64,000 bases of DNA from Valencia hispanica (taxonomy: Eukaryota; Chordata; Actinopteri; Cyprinodontiformes; Valenciidae), in the NCBI GenBank assembly GCA_963556495.2, contig OY747709.1, forward strand, positions 22,314,400 to 22,378,399. Reading direction: 5' to 3'. The position numbers were made by a program, and so were the translations under genes. The notes beneath the pieces were generated by a model. It made no database searches and was not told the DNA's origin. It saw only the letters and a program-made list of their open reading frames with translations. Shown one piece after another: positions 1-10,315 of the stretch (position 1 is the stretch's first letter; each line of letters opens with the position of its first letter).

Positions 1-680
1 GTCACTGTGGTCAGATGAGACCAAAATAGAACTATTTGGTATAAAGGACACTCTCTGTGTTTGGAGGGGGAAGAATACCGAGTTGCATCCAAAGAACATC
101 ATACCCACTGTGAAGCATTGTGGTGGAAACATGCTTTCGGGCTGCTTTTCTGCAAAAGGGTCAGGAAGACTGATCCGTATTAAGGAAAGGATGAATAGGG
201 CCATGTATTGTGAGATTTTGGGAAAAAAACCTACTTCCATCATTGAGAGCATTGAAGCTGAAACGTGGCTGGATTTTCCACCATGACAATGATCCCAAAC
301 ATACCTCCTTATCAAGGAAGGAGTGGCTATGTAAAAAGCATTTCAAGGTCCTGGAGTGGCTTAGCCGGTGTCCAGACATTAGTCCAATAGAGAATCTATG
401 GAGGGAGTTGAAAGTCTGTGTTGCCCAGCGACAACCCCAAAACATCACAGCTCTCGAGAAGATCTGCATGGAAGAATGGGCCTAAATACCAGCTACAGTG
501 AGTGCAAACCTGGTGAAGACCTACAGGAAAGGTTTGACCTCTGTCATTGCCAACCAAGGTAACTTTAGAAATGATAGAAATTAACTTTTGTTATTGGCCA
601 AATACTTATTTTCTGCACCATTAAACAAATAAGAAATGTTTAAATCATACAAGTCAATTTCCTTTTTTAAAAGTAACATT
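1..680 (+). mobile_element. Tc1/mariner relic, 3' part with broken transposase (family A)
   Basis: Bases 2-286 translate as the DDE domain of a Tc1-like transposase: [11 protein letters not shown] gives the first catalytic Asp (codon 14-16), followed by [11 protein letters not shown]. The frame then shifts near 260-285 and continues at 210-485 with HHDNDPKHT (second Asp) and SPIENLW (catalytic Glu). All three catalytic residues survive, but the frameshift and the missing start (off the window) make it dead. Downstream of the stop, 580-650 matches the subterminal sequence of the copy at 23781-25070 (aaatacttattttctgcacc), so both belong to one family. The outer inverted repeat has decayed beyond recognition, so the right edge is approximate. 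Confidence 0.85.
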
Positions 681-2179
681 CCCAACACTGCAAAACATAC
701 AAAAAGCAATCATATCAATTTCTGCATGTTCTAATTTACCATCTGGATTTTTTTAATTTATCGGTACATTTCAAAGTATTTCAAAGTGAAAGTGAGCAAA
801 CGTGCATGCACTTTCATGATTTTTGGTTAAGAAACCAGATAAAATGGCATACACTTATGTGCACACTCTTTACGTGTTTCTATTTAGGTGTTTAAATGCG
901 TTGTGAGATGCAAGCCTTGTAGGGAAGGACACATTGTGAAGTGGCACTAAACACAGCAAGAAGACAGCACTTTGATGATACATAGCTGTCTACTGTTTTC
1001 ATTCAAGCTCAAAATAATCGGGAGGGGGGTTGTAATTAGCTGAAGGGAAAGTAGATAATTAAAAGCACTAGAAAGGGCCAACTACACTTTGAAATTTCAT
1101 TAAAGGAATCTTTGATGAGCATATCTTAATTTGAGTTTTGAATGTTTCCACTTCAGGGTCCAAAGATTGTCAGCGCTGCATTATTTTAATGTCATGTAGA
1201 TTTTACAGGGAACATAACAAAAGCAGACATTTTTTTATTTTTTCCAATCCTCTAAATTATGTTAATACACCTTACAGGTCAAAATCTGGTTTACAATGAC
1301 AATCTAGTAAGCATGAAGACATCAAACAATGCAGGTTTTGGCAGGAAAAAACGGCAAAGGGAGGGATAAAAGAAAGAAGCAGGAAGAAAAATGAAGTAAC
1401 TGTATGGAAAACTAAAGAAAAAAAACTACTGTACTTTCTTGTGTTTTCCATTTTATATTCATGTGTGGCCAGAAAATCTGCAAGTAATTTAGCTGCAAGC
1501 CATCTGAACCAAGGTAAGAACAAAGTTGCAATAAACTTTTTCCAAAGTAAATGGGTACAGTACTTCCCCAAGAAGCAGGGATCATAGCAAAGAATGTTGC
1601 ATATATAGACTACTTCATCACCTCAGTCTCTTAAATATTTATCCAAAGCAAAAGAACAGGAACATTAAAAACTAAGTGCTTTAAAGCTTCACAGGTATTA
1701 CTGTTGGGACTTAAAATCTCATGATGCTGAAGTTCTCTGAACACTGTCCCATTCTTCTGAAATCTGGGGGGGAAGGACATCTGAAAGAGTCAACATGTAA
1801 CCTCCAGTCAACTGTAACCATAGGGAAGTTGCTGTTATTAAATTGGTATGCTCTTAACAGTCCTTTCTTGACCAAAAACCTTGGCTTTAACACTAACATT
1901 CCTGTAGCTTTACTAAATAGTGAGTATTCTTTGCTGTATTAGTTAAAATGTTGAAAGGCATGATTCACTTTCTAAGTCTGACAACTATGTGCCTTGATCC
2001 CAGTAATAATTGTGAGATGGACCGGAAAGCTTGTGACTAGAATCAGAGTAATAATCTTTGGTGTGAATGCTGTTGCTAAAAAGAAGACTCAAAGTTAGTG
2101 ACAGTACTTTAGGTATCAGTGAAGTGTTTAACATGGGGTCTGAGGTCACACTCACTCCTAAACAGAATTTAGAGAGAGA
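681..2179. other. Intronic sequence, nothing recognised
   Basis: AT-rich sequence without a coding segment, tandem repeat or element that I recognise. Short ORFs here have low-complexity, stop-limited translations. Confidence 0.5.
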
Positions 2180-2352
2180 CCCTAACACACATATTTGTGT
2201 GGATTATGGGAGGAAGCTGATGTAGCAGGTAGAGAACCAACATATGCAACGGGGAAAAAAGGGCAACCTCTAGGCAGAAAGATCCTGATCTGAATTCAAA
2301 CCCAAACCCTTGATGCAATGCAACAGTGCTCGCAACTATTGCACTGCGCAAC
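2180..2352 (-). mobile_element. Fragment of tRNA-headed SINE (GATG-tailed family), old
   Basis: Read on the minus strand this matches the head and middle of the copies at 54884-55257 and 33792-34123. Shared blocks are the 'ggattatgggaggaagctg' segment and the run ending 'gcaacagtgctcgcaac..ttgcactg'. The 3' tail with the ATGG repeats is missing. Divergence is high, so it is an old copy. Confidence 0.65.
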
Positions 2353-2994
2353 CCGTATTGCTAATTAGTTAATGGGAAATGCAATATTTAATTGTAATAA
2401 AGCTTCATGTTCAACAATAACATTTCTAACATCTCTGTCTGATTTTAAAACGTACCTTTCTAATTTAACTCCAAGGCTTTTTTTGACTGTAAAACAATGC
2501 AACAAAGAAATTTGATACACTAAAGGCTTGAAGATGCTTCAAGCAAATTGCTTCTTTGGTTTTTAAAGTGCATTGGATTCGAATAAGAGTGGATAATTTC
2601 TTTTGACATTCTGGAAAAACCACTTTTACAGTCCCTGCCACTTAATGCAGCAATTTGACAGATATATAAGATAAAATAGGGTAAGAGTTAAGCTGCTGTG
2701 TCATTTGCTGTTTCTTCATTGTTCACGCTATGCAACTTACAGTGTATGTAATACAACTGTGAGTGAATGTGAGAGTCATTACTTTTGTTTGTCTTTGCAG
2801 CTCACTTGTTGATTTATTCACTATTGGTTTTATGCTTTCTCCACAGCTTTTGTTAACTGTGACAACCTTCAGAGATTATCATTCTGAGATAAAATTTGAA
2901 GAGCATTTCATCACTTTTACTGCGAGCCTCATATATATGATAAAACTAGTAAAGGAAAAGTACCACAAGAAAAAAACATTCAAAGTCAAAAGTA

Positions 2995-4270
2995 CAACAG
3001 TGTCTTCCAAAAGTATTAATAAACCATCAACATTGTTGAGTTTTGGCACCTACAATTCACAAACCTCATTACGATTTTATGAGATAGACCAATGCAACGT
3101 GACAATTAGGAAATGGAAGAGGAATGAGACAGTTTGTATTTTGTTTTTTACAATTGAAGGCCCAAAAAACTGGTGAGCATATGTATTTAGGCCCTTATTT
3201 AGTTGTTTATAGAATCACCTTTTGCTGCAACTTAAGCTGTAATTATCTAATTATCACACACTGTGCATATAAGCCTAATTGTATCAATTTATAGTGCCAT
3301 CCTCCACAGGTTTGCTTTGTTTCCTACATGACTTGTGACAAACTAAACAAGGTAAAGGGCACCAGAAACCACCAGCATTAGACAAAGGTAATAAAACATA
3401 TCCCTATTCTTTACCATAAAACAACCCGCACTGGCTGAGTTTGGTTGGCAGCCACTGCTTCAATGCACGGAGTCCAACAATCCATCTATAACCCATTATA
3501 TTCAGAAGTGGCAAAGATTCTGATAAAGCTATCCAAGGCTGAAGTCCAGTAATCTCTCCCGTCTTGGTGCAACTCAGTATGGGATGTCTAACATGTTTTA
3601 AAGGCACCAACTGCAATAATTGACGAGACCCACAGCAACACTCGCAATGTGTGCACCCATTAATTATTTTACTTTCAATAATTAAGTGTTCTTGCCACTC
3701 TTGCATAGATATCAGGATTGTGGAGTGCACAAGTAATAACTTTCCTTTCCACAAAATTGTCTACCTGAACGTGTGGATGTCCATATCTCTTCCTGAGTTA
3801 CCATGGGCCTTTAGGATGCTTCACTGACAGGACACTCAAGAATAGAATGGCTTGTTAGTTTAGGTGGAAATCCATGTATAGGTAGCCTACCATTTCTGAC
3901 AACTTCTTTTATTTTAGAATGAAGGATGAAACAGAGCTCTATGAAATGTCCAAAGCTTGGGATAGTGTTTTATAAACTCTCCTTTAAACTCTGCTGTGTA
4001 TTCACTAATGCTCTGTAACCTCTGGGGCCTTCACTGAACAGCTATATTTATACTGAGATTACATCACACATGAACACTATTTACCAATCAAGCATTTCTG
4101 AAATTAACTGATTGCACTGGGTTTTAAGTGAAGAAAACAGTAAAAAGGCTTAAATCCAAAATATTTTTTTAGATTATTTATAAAGAAAATACTGTTAATA
4201 AAATTAAATTCTGTTAGTTTTATTCCATGTCACATTAATATATAATATTTTATGCATGTCTGTCAGAAAA
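2995..4270 (-). mobile_element. Decayed Tc1/mariner copy (family B) carrying an unidentified insertion
   Basis: Order of matches to the family-B Tc1 (see 21425-22975): left inverted repeat around 2997-3180 (gtcttccaaaagtatt for cttgcaaaagtatt), the 'caccttttgctgcaa' block at 3220, 'acatgacttgtgacaaact' at 3327, 'cttgccactcttgcata' at 3691, 'gagttaccatgggcc' at 3795, 'caaagcttgggata' at 3951, and 'ggccttcactgaacagct' plus the noncoding leader at 4027-4130. The transposase would read on the minus strand and is full of stops. About 295 bp (3360-3655) has no counterpart in the other copies and is a later insertion. The ORF at 2763-3176 is an accident of the left repeat. Confidence 0.75.
3360..3655. 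other. Unidentified ~295-bp insertion within the Tc1 relic
   Basis: Tc1 homology stops after about 3360 and resumes about 3657. The intervening sequence is less AT-rich than its surroundings. I could not define terminal repeats or a target-site duplication, so its class is unknown. Confidence 0.45.
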
Positions 4271-5477
4271 TAGGCTTTTGTAGCTGCCTTAAAAATAGCT
4301 AAATTAAGAATAATTCTTTAAAGGGTGTTGCAATCAAAACTCTCAGTTTATCAAGATTTAGAAAGACAAACAAGGACTAAAACATGAACTGCTGAGATGC
4401 AGCTCCTCCTGTTTCTGGTAAGTCCAAGAAAAAAACAGGAATATAGATGGAAGTATCTCCCTGGTGCCACCTAAATTCAAATACATGTTTGTGCATGAGT
4501 CACGCTGTGGTCAGTGTGCAGCTTAATCATTATCTTGTTGTCTATTCCTCTGATAAAATGACTGTTATGCCAAACAAGTACACCAGAAAATCATAGTGAC
4601 ATGGAAACGTTCTCTTTCAAGTTCACACCCTTTCAGTTTGATCCCAAGAGAACCAACCTGTAACATCCCAACAACCAATTTCCTCTTGTTTTCCCTCATC
4701 CCCCTTTTAATTGCAGAACAGATCCACTATGCTTAACGTTCCTTGACCTTGTAAGTCAACCAAAGTCCCCTTTTATCAAGCTTTTATTAGTGGTTCATTA
4801 CTGTCACAGCCTGCAGGGGTTGGTAGGCTTTGGCCTTCATTAAAAGGTTTGAGTCATACAAATGAGGGTATGAGGGAGTCTGTTGAGATATTTAAACATC
4901 AAAATGGGAGATATAAGTATTTTTCTAATGTGTTTTCTGTTCTACTCTGCACCACTCCTTTTTGTTTATAGTTCAAATGTTCCAGGAAGTGCAGTCTTGT
5001 TGATGTTGAGCGAAAATGTCGCAGCAACCAAATCTCCTGACAGCAGGTCGTGCTTTTGTGCGATCCCAAATGATAGTGCTGTTCTCTGCCTCATTTCATG
5101 GTTGATATTTTCTTTGAAAAGAATGATTCATTGCTGTTCTGATGACATCTCTGCTTGAAGCCCTGCAATCCACCGAGCAGTGCCTGGCAGAAACTCATTC
5201 CTTTTCATTTTCTGCAGTTTTGTGAGCCTATTCCCACTTGGAAAAATTCCCTAAAACTGTGACAGAACCAGACTGTCAAGGCTGATGCTAACACAAAAAA
5301 ACATGAACCATGCAGTCATTTCTGATTTGCTCAAAGCATGGCTTTGATTTGATGGCTTTGATTATTTAAGGGATGTGGCCAAGTGTGACCTGCCTGTCAC
5401 AGTTATTGACTGAGTGGCAAGTTTATAATTGCTTATCTAAAACCCAAAATCCATCAGTAAAGACTGAATCTTATCAG
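4271..5477. other. Intronic sequence, nothing recognised
   Basis: No coding segment or repeat that I can support. The 91-residue plus-strand ORF at 4883-5158 has no motif, no splice context and no relative that I know. Confidence 0.45.
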
Positions 5478-5760
5478 TATGTTGTGCCACATTTACATCA
5501 GCCAACAATTTGACAAGATACATGTTTTCTGGAGAAACATTTTATGGTCAGTCAAGATAAAGATTGATCTATTTGGTCACAATCAGGCTTTCAAACCAAT
5601 GCACACTGCACCAACTATCAAAAGCATCATCATACTGAGGGCCAGTTTTGCTACTGGTAGTGCTAACGCACTGCAGGAAAGTGGCTGTAATAATAAGGAA
5701 TGAGTACATCCAAATTCTTCAACTTCATCTCAAATCAATAACTCTATAGTGTATATAGTA
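5478..5760 (+). pseudogene. Tc1-like transposase relic (family E)
   Basis: The plus strand reads ILWSVKIKIDLFGHN followed by AFKPMHTAPTIKS. This is the first-Asp region of a Tc1 transposase, where [15 protein letters not shown] would be expected, and the first catalytic Asp is lost (WSDE reads WSVK). The next segment (LRASFATGSANALQ) follows the family order. No inverted repeats are visible, so this is a core fragment of an old copy, from a family different from the others in the window. Confidence 0.65.
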
Positions 5761-6292
5761 TATATAGCTTAATTTGGGCATAGTTGGAGGCTGTAAAAGA
5801 ACGATGATCTAAAATAATCACTAAATCTGGTGACTGAATGGATAAATTATCATTACATTTCTGGGATAGCCTTCCTGAAGCACTGATCTTAAATATTTAA
5901 AAACATAAGAAATGTACCAAAAGGCCAGGGGTCTTATGTATTAAACTTTGCATAGCATCCTTACTAAAACAGTACTTACGCTCAGCAAAAAAAACAAACT
6001 TGTACTTATACCTAGTAAGTTTTAGGCCTATCAAACTTGGAGTTCGCACAGCTGCACCAATTTCCACTTTATAAATCACACACTCCCTAGAAATGTGCTC
6101 AGGTGTTTTTGGATCATCCCGCCTCCTACACACCCACTTTTTACCATAAACTGTCAATGCAAAGTGCCTATAGTGAATATTCTGCATTGACTTAAGCCGG
6201 GTGATATGGGACGTTTCACGGGTAACCATGACAACCCAGAGGAGGCGAAAGCCCAACGTGGGGGCATGGAAAACTGTTTTATTTCAAACCAT
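5761..6292. other. Intronic sequence, nothing recognised
   Basis: A minus-strand ORF (5897-6256) has no recognisable motif or splice context. No repeat structure is seen. Confidence 0.4.
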
Positions 6293-6447
6293 CAATCAAC
6301 TTTTATCTATATAGAGCTTTACTCAGCCAAAAGGTGACCAAAGTGCTTAACATTAAGAGTGAAATAAAAGCAGATTAAAACTAATAAAACTAAATTACAG
6401 AAGAATGTGATAAGTTTCAGCACTCCTACATACTGTATGCACAGCTT
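6293..6447 (-). mobile_element. LINE 3' tail, L2-like
   Basis: The reverse complement matches the plus-strand copy at 9990-10310. Shared blocks are 'taggagtgctgaaac', 'ctgtaattta', 'aagcactttggtca' and the terminal 'gagtaaagctctatataga'. The ending 'gctctatataga' resembles the short 3' ends of fish L2-type LINEs. Only the last ~150 bp is present, as expected of a 5'-truncated insertion. Confidence 0.7.
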
Positions 6448-7394
6448 TATAAATAAGCAAGCTTTATAAATGAGACCCCAGGTCTGTGCCAGGTAACCCA
6501 CTAATTTAAATAAGATCTATCTTTTAGATAGTTAGTTTAGAAGAGAATATTCAAAATATATTCAAACTTGTGCAGGAAATATATGCTTTTGAAAGTCATA
6601 CACATTGCATGTTGTATTATCAGTCCATTCTGAGAAACAAGTTGTTCAAATAAACCATTCAAAGCTCCAAATTATCATGATATTTAGGCTAAGGTTGAGT
6701 GTGTGTAAACCTCTGATTGGATATGTATGGGGCTGTAAAGGAGAGGAAAAGGAGAGAGAATGAAGCAGGAAAAAGGCAAAACACTGGTAAGCTCTCTCAC
6801 ACTCACATGCCACAAAATTATCTTCCCAGCATAACACATGCTAATGGTCCATAATGCAGTTAATGGACTCCATGGAGCATATTTATTATAGATACTGCGG
6901 TCAACATCATGGTGCTGGGAAATAATTCACTTTGCCTTATGCAGCTGACGTGTAACAGCAAGAGTGGGAGTGGCAGACAGCAAATCAAAGCAGGAGGGCT
7001 AAACAAAGTGAAAACTGCTGCTGAAACACGTATATACATAAAGTTCTGTATGTTTTATGAGATAAATAATGGATTAGATATGTGATATGAGAAAGACATG
7101 CAGTATGGTCAGAATTTTTTACCTTACCTTATTGGTTTAAAATTCTTATCCATTCACTTGAATACTATGTACTACTTTGTCTCAGATTATCACATAAAAC
7201 CCCAATAAAATGCATTAAAGTTCATGATTGCAATTTAAAAAAACAACATGAAAAAGTTCACATGGTAGAAATAGTTACAAAATGCACTGTCTCGTCAGGC
7301 TCTTGATACTTATTGATACATATTCTTTGTTATGACGATAAACACTGTTCGTGTTTCCGCATGTAGCTTATTGTTTCGTAGTTGGTCTTCTTAC
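6448..7394 (-). other. Intron 3' of the kazrin exon
   Basis: This is the intron following the exon at 7395-7586 in the direction of transcription. It begins with the donor gtaagaagac (minus strand). No further exon of the expected coiled coil is found between here and base 1, so the next KAZN exon lies beyond the left edge. Confidence 0.5.
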
Positions 7395-7586
7395 CTTGTA
7401 AAGCCTCCTTGGCTCGATCCAGCTCCTCCTCCTTCTGGGCCAGCTGGACTCGGAGCTCCGTCGCTGAGAGGACATCAGCCGAGCAGCCTCCCTGGGTCTC
7501 CTCCAGGTCCTTGCTCAACATGTCCTTCATCTGCCGCAGCAGGTGCACCTCCTCCTGGAGCTGGGCCACCTCTTCACGCAGCAGAA
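7395..7586 (-). CDS. kazn: Kazrin (KAZN) internal coding exon, coiled-coil region
   Basis: Kazrin is a vertebrate scaffold protein. Family knowledge links its N-terminal coiled coil to periplakin, desmosomes and endosomal transport, and long isoforms add SAM domains. This 192-bp exon encodes 64 residues including LLREEVAQLQEEVHLLRQMK and LSATELRVQLAQKEEELDRA. I recognise these as the kazrin coiled coil, with leucines at heptad spacing and no gap. The minus-strand acceptor is a pyrimidine-rich stretch ending acattttag, directly before TTCTGCTGCG. The donor is CAAG|gtaagaagac, close to consensus. The first codon is split one base before the exon (G|TT, Val) and the last base starts the next codon, so the exon is phase 1-1 and can be skipped in frame. 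Its GC content and codon use stand out from the AT-rich surroundings. It contains no stop or frameshift. The ORF runs past both splice sites by chance. Confidence 0.92.
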
Positions 7587-8139
7587 CTAAAATGTAAAGA
7601 GAAAGGACAAAAACTTTCAGAGAGCTGAATGACAACCCACTGACCCATTTTTTGAAAAGCCAAAGTAAAAATCAAGCACACAGGGAAGGGTTTTCAGTAA
7701 TCCAGCCTTACTCAGGTCTGCTCAAGAGCTTTCAAAGCTCCTCTCTCTGAAATTCAAAATTACTATGAGATCACCATAGGGGGTCATACACTTTATTTTG
7801 ACAAAGATAAGAGCTGAAGCAAATCTCATATTATGAATAATACTAATCACAGATATTAATTGATTTCAACAGATGAGCAGAAACGGGTTGTTGCTGCTGC
7901 TGCAATAACTTTTTATTAATTTTGAGACTGCCTGGTAAAACTACTCTTTGACAGGAATGTTAAGAAACAGCATCCATTTAATATTCACCAAATGCTTTAA
8001 AGTGCTTCTCAGCGCCTTCACAAGGAACCAAACAATAAAACGAAAAACAGAAACTGCAAAAAACAAGTTTCCCATCCAACATGAGTCACTAAAAACACTA
8101 AGATGTTCCTTTCCAACAATGACATCTCATGTTCTTAAA
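7587..8139 (-). other. Intron 5' of the kazrin exon
   Basis: It starts (in + coordinates) with the acceptor AG at 7587-7588. The branch and pyrimidine region lies at about 7589-7630. No repeat or coding sequence is recognised beyond that. Confidence 0.5.
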
Positions 8140-8751
8140 GGCATAGTTCGCATTTTTAGACATGAAGTTGTATCCCATCCTCACCATCAGCATAGAGCAT
8201 ACACACTGACCCATATCTCTGGTCACCTCCTGGTCAGAGCTCTGGCCGTTAGAAGTCTTTCAAGAAAGTAGTCCCGGCTAGTTTCGGGGGCCAACAAACT
8301 GTGCTGTTTTGCTTCAGGAAACTATATGCGTTTGACAACATGACACATTGCATCACGCCGGCCAAAATTCGCAACTCACTATTCTCTGCACTATTTTCTT
8401 TCCATTCCAATCAATCTGTGCTGCGGCCAGCATCAACTGTTGCGCTCCTCCCGTCAGCTGTTCCACTGTTGAATGTCGACAGGATGTCTAATTACGAAAC
8501 ATCTGATGATGAAACTCATTTTAGCATAATGCCAGATGGAGCGGATGAAGAAGAAACTTTTTTTAGCTCAACGCCAAAGGGATACCTTTATTTATTTACC
8601 TTTACGGCCCCCAAAACTAGCCGGGACTACTTTCTTGAAAGACGGCCAGAGCTCTGACCAGGAGGTGACCACAGATATGGGTCACTGAGTATGCACTAAG
8701 CTGATGGTGAGGATGGGATACAACTTCCTGTCTAAAAATGTGAACTATCCC
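8140..8751. mobile_element. Non-autonomous DNA transposon with ~150-bp terminal inverted repeats
   Basis: The left arm 8140-8292 (begins ggcatagttcgcattttta) and the right arm 8606-8751 (ends taaaaatgtgaactatccc) are reverse complements over about 146 bp. The left arm is 7 bp longer because of a small insertion after 'ctctggccgt'. The ~310-bp core has no intact gene. A 57-residue reading, MSNYETSDDETHF..., runs from inside the core into the right arm. The ends resemble the 'gggatagttc' termini of common teleost elements. I cannot assign a superfamily or see a clear target duplication. Confidence 0.85.
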
Positions 8752-8913
8752 ATTCCCTCGCATCAGTCTTTATCTAAAAATGAATCTCTTTTTGCTCACC
8801 AAATGGGCTTGCATGGATGAAGGCATACAGAGAGTGATTCATGAAAAAGATGAGTGGTCTCATTCTTCTCGATTTCATGCATCCTCAGGGTGAAGGGGTA
8901 AGATGGGAGTGAG

Positions 8914-9330
8914 TAGGACTGGGCGATATAGAAAAATAGCGTATCGATAAAGGGAATAGTCATATTGATCGATATCGATAATTATCGATAAATATCACAA
9001 AACGTAAAAAATATATTTTAAGTGCCTCCCCGGTCATTTTGTTATTCTTCAATGAACTAATTTTAACTAAGAATTAAATTGATTCATTTTTCAAACACCT
9101 CTTTTTATTATGAATAAGTTTGTAAGACACAGGAACAAATAAAGAGACCTGAGTAACATCATTAAATTCAAAGAAAAGTCATATTATTAACCATTATAAT
9201 ATATATTTTTTAACTGTTAGTAATTGAAATTAAAGGCTTATCTTGATGCATTTTAATCTTTTAAACATTTTATGACACGTTATAATATTAATGGCTGAAA
9301 CCTTTGGTTTAGTTTGTCAATAAAGCTTAG
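8914..9330. mobile_element. hAT-like element remnant (left terminus)
   Basis: Starts taggactgggcgatat, close to the taggctgggcgatat termini of fish hAT elements, followed by a run of 'atcgata' motifs at 8941-8990. The matching right end (cagtccta or similar) is not found, so the extent to the right is a guess and no 8-bp duplication can be shown. Confidence 0.4.
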
Positions 9331-9826
9331 GCTATGTGCACACGTAGCCGGGTTTTTTTTAAACGAATATCCTCACCACCTCGTTTAAAAACAAATCTCA
9401 GTCCACACCTAAGTGTGTTGTTAAGCACATTCATAGACATGCTAAACCTGTAGGGGGCAGTAGTTCCCCCAAATCCTATCCACTCAAGAGTAACTTTTTA
9501 TGTTCTATGTTCTGTGGACATACACCAGAAGGGGGACCATTAATGGAACAGTACGGACCTACTGTATGGGCCACTTTTACAGAGGAAACAAAAAGGTGGA
9601 CCAGACCGGGCCGCTCAGTGGAAAACGGTGCCTGGTGTTAGATCTACCTGCTGGAACTGTGCATCCCGTTCCTTCACCCCCCCTTCGCAGCACATTCTGC
9701 CTTTGACATGCCGGCTCCATCTTTGCCTCTTTTTCATGTCAGACACGCTGCTGCATCAACGCTATGCCCCTCGCAGCTCTTCCATTTATTTGAGGCACTC
9801 CAAATAATATTTTGCAAGGAAGATAC
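9331..9826. other. Probably repetitive, class unknown
   Basis: This segment has CpG-containing stretches (ctatgtgcacacgtagccgg, tgtagggggcagtagtt) that resemble dispersed teleost DNA elements. I see no second copy in this window and no defined ends. Confidence 0.3.
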
Positions 9827-9836
9827 TTTTTAAAAG

Positions 9837-9849
9837 TAGACTTAAAACA
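9837..9849 (+). repeat. Target-site duplication, left copy
   Basis: tagacttaaaaca, identical to 9972-9984, flanks the fold-back insertion. Confidence 0.8.
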
Positions 9850-9971
9850 TTGGTGTAGATTCTCAGTCATCCAGGACATTATATTCTTGGGATAGTCTCT
9901 CATCCAAGAGGCTTCTTCAGTAACTGAAGAAGCCTCTTGGATGAGAGACGAATCATTTATACTCTCAAGAA
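9850..9971. mobile_element. Fold-back insertion with 26-bp inverted arms
   Basis: Arms 9896-9921 and 9923-9948 are perfect reverse complements with a 1-base loop at 9922 (arm begins tctctcatccaagaggc). The insertion is flanked by the exact 13-bp repeat tagacttaaaaca at 9837-9849 and 9972-9984. The motif gaagaagcctcttggatgag, and gatgactgagaatctacac read on the minus strand, belong to a dispersed fish retroelement sequence that I cannot name with certainty (possibly Penelope-like). The 13-bp duplication fits target-primed retrotransposition. The inverted arrangement suggests a twin-primed or head-to-head copy. Confidence 0.75.
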
Positions 9972-9984
9972 TAGACTTAAAACA
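9972..9984 (+). repeat. Target-site duplication, right copy
   Basis: tagacttaaaaca, identical to 9837-9849. Removing the insert restores the L2 reading FKSRLKTPLF. Confidence 0.8.
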
Positions 9985-10315
9985 CCTCTTTTTGTCGGGC
10001 TTAAAATATCTAGGAGTGCTGAAACGTAATACATTCTGCTGTAATTTATTTTTTATTTGTTTTAATTTGCTTTTATTCCAATCTTATTGTTGCTACAAGA
10101 GGCAATCATATAATTCTTTCTTTATACTTATTGTTCCTATTTGTTTTATCGCTTGTGCTGCTGCTTTAATTTTATTTAATTTTAATCGTTTTACTCTTTT
10201 TGTCTGGTTACACATTTTCTTATTACTAACTATATTTTTGTCTTTCAATGTCAAGCACTTTGGTCAACTTTAGGATGAGTAAAGCTCTATATAGAAGAGT
10301 TAATAAAACTGAATA

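Larger units (their letters stand above)
9827..10315 (+). mobile_element. L2-like LINE, 3' end, interrupted by a fold-back insertion
   Basis: The last coding residues (tttaaaagtagacttaaaacacctctttttgt without the insert, FKSRLKTPLFVGL) fit the C-terminus of L2-clade ORF2. They are followed by a T-rich 3' UTR and the tail 'aagcactttggtca...gctctatatagaag'. A second copy of the UTR is at 6293-6447 on the other strand. The reading is split at 9850-9971 by an insertion flanked by a 13-bp duplication. Confidence 0.7.

Noticed and set aside
161..469. Minus-strand 102-residue ORF, and its likeness at 23432-23905
   Set aside because: Both are antisense of the same Tc1 transposase segment, which explains their similarity.
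2763..3176. 137-residue plus-strand ORF
   Set aside because: Its second half is the eroded left inverted repeat of a Tc1 copy, and no motif is present.
7332..7628. Plus-strand ORFs over the kazrin exon
   Set aside because: Antisense shadows of a GC-rich exon. Only the minus strand has splice sites and protein similarity.
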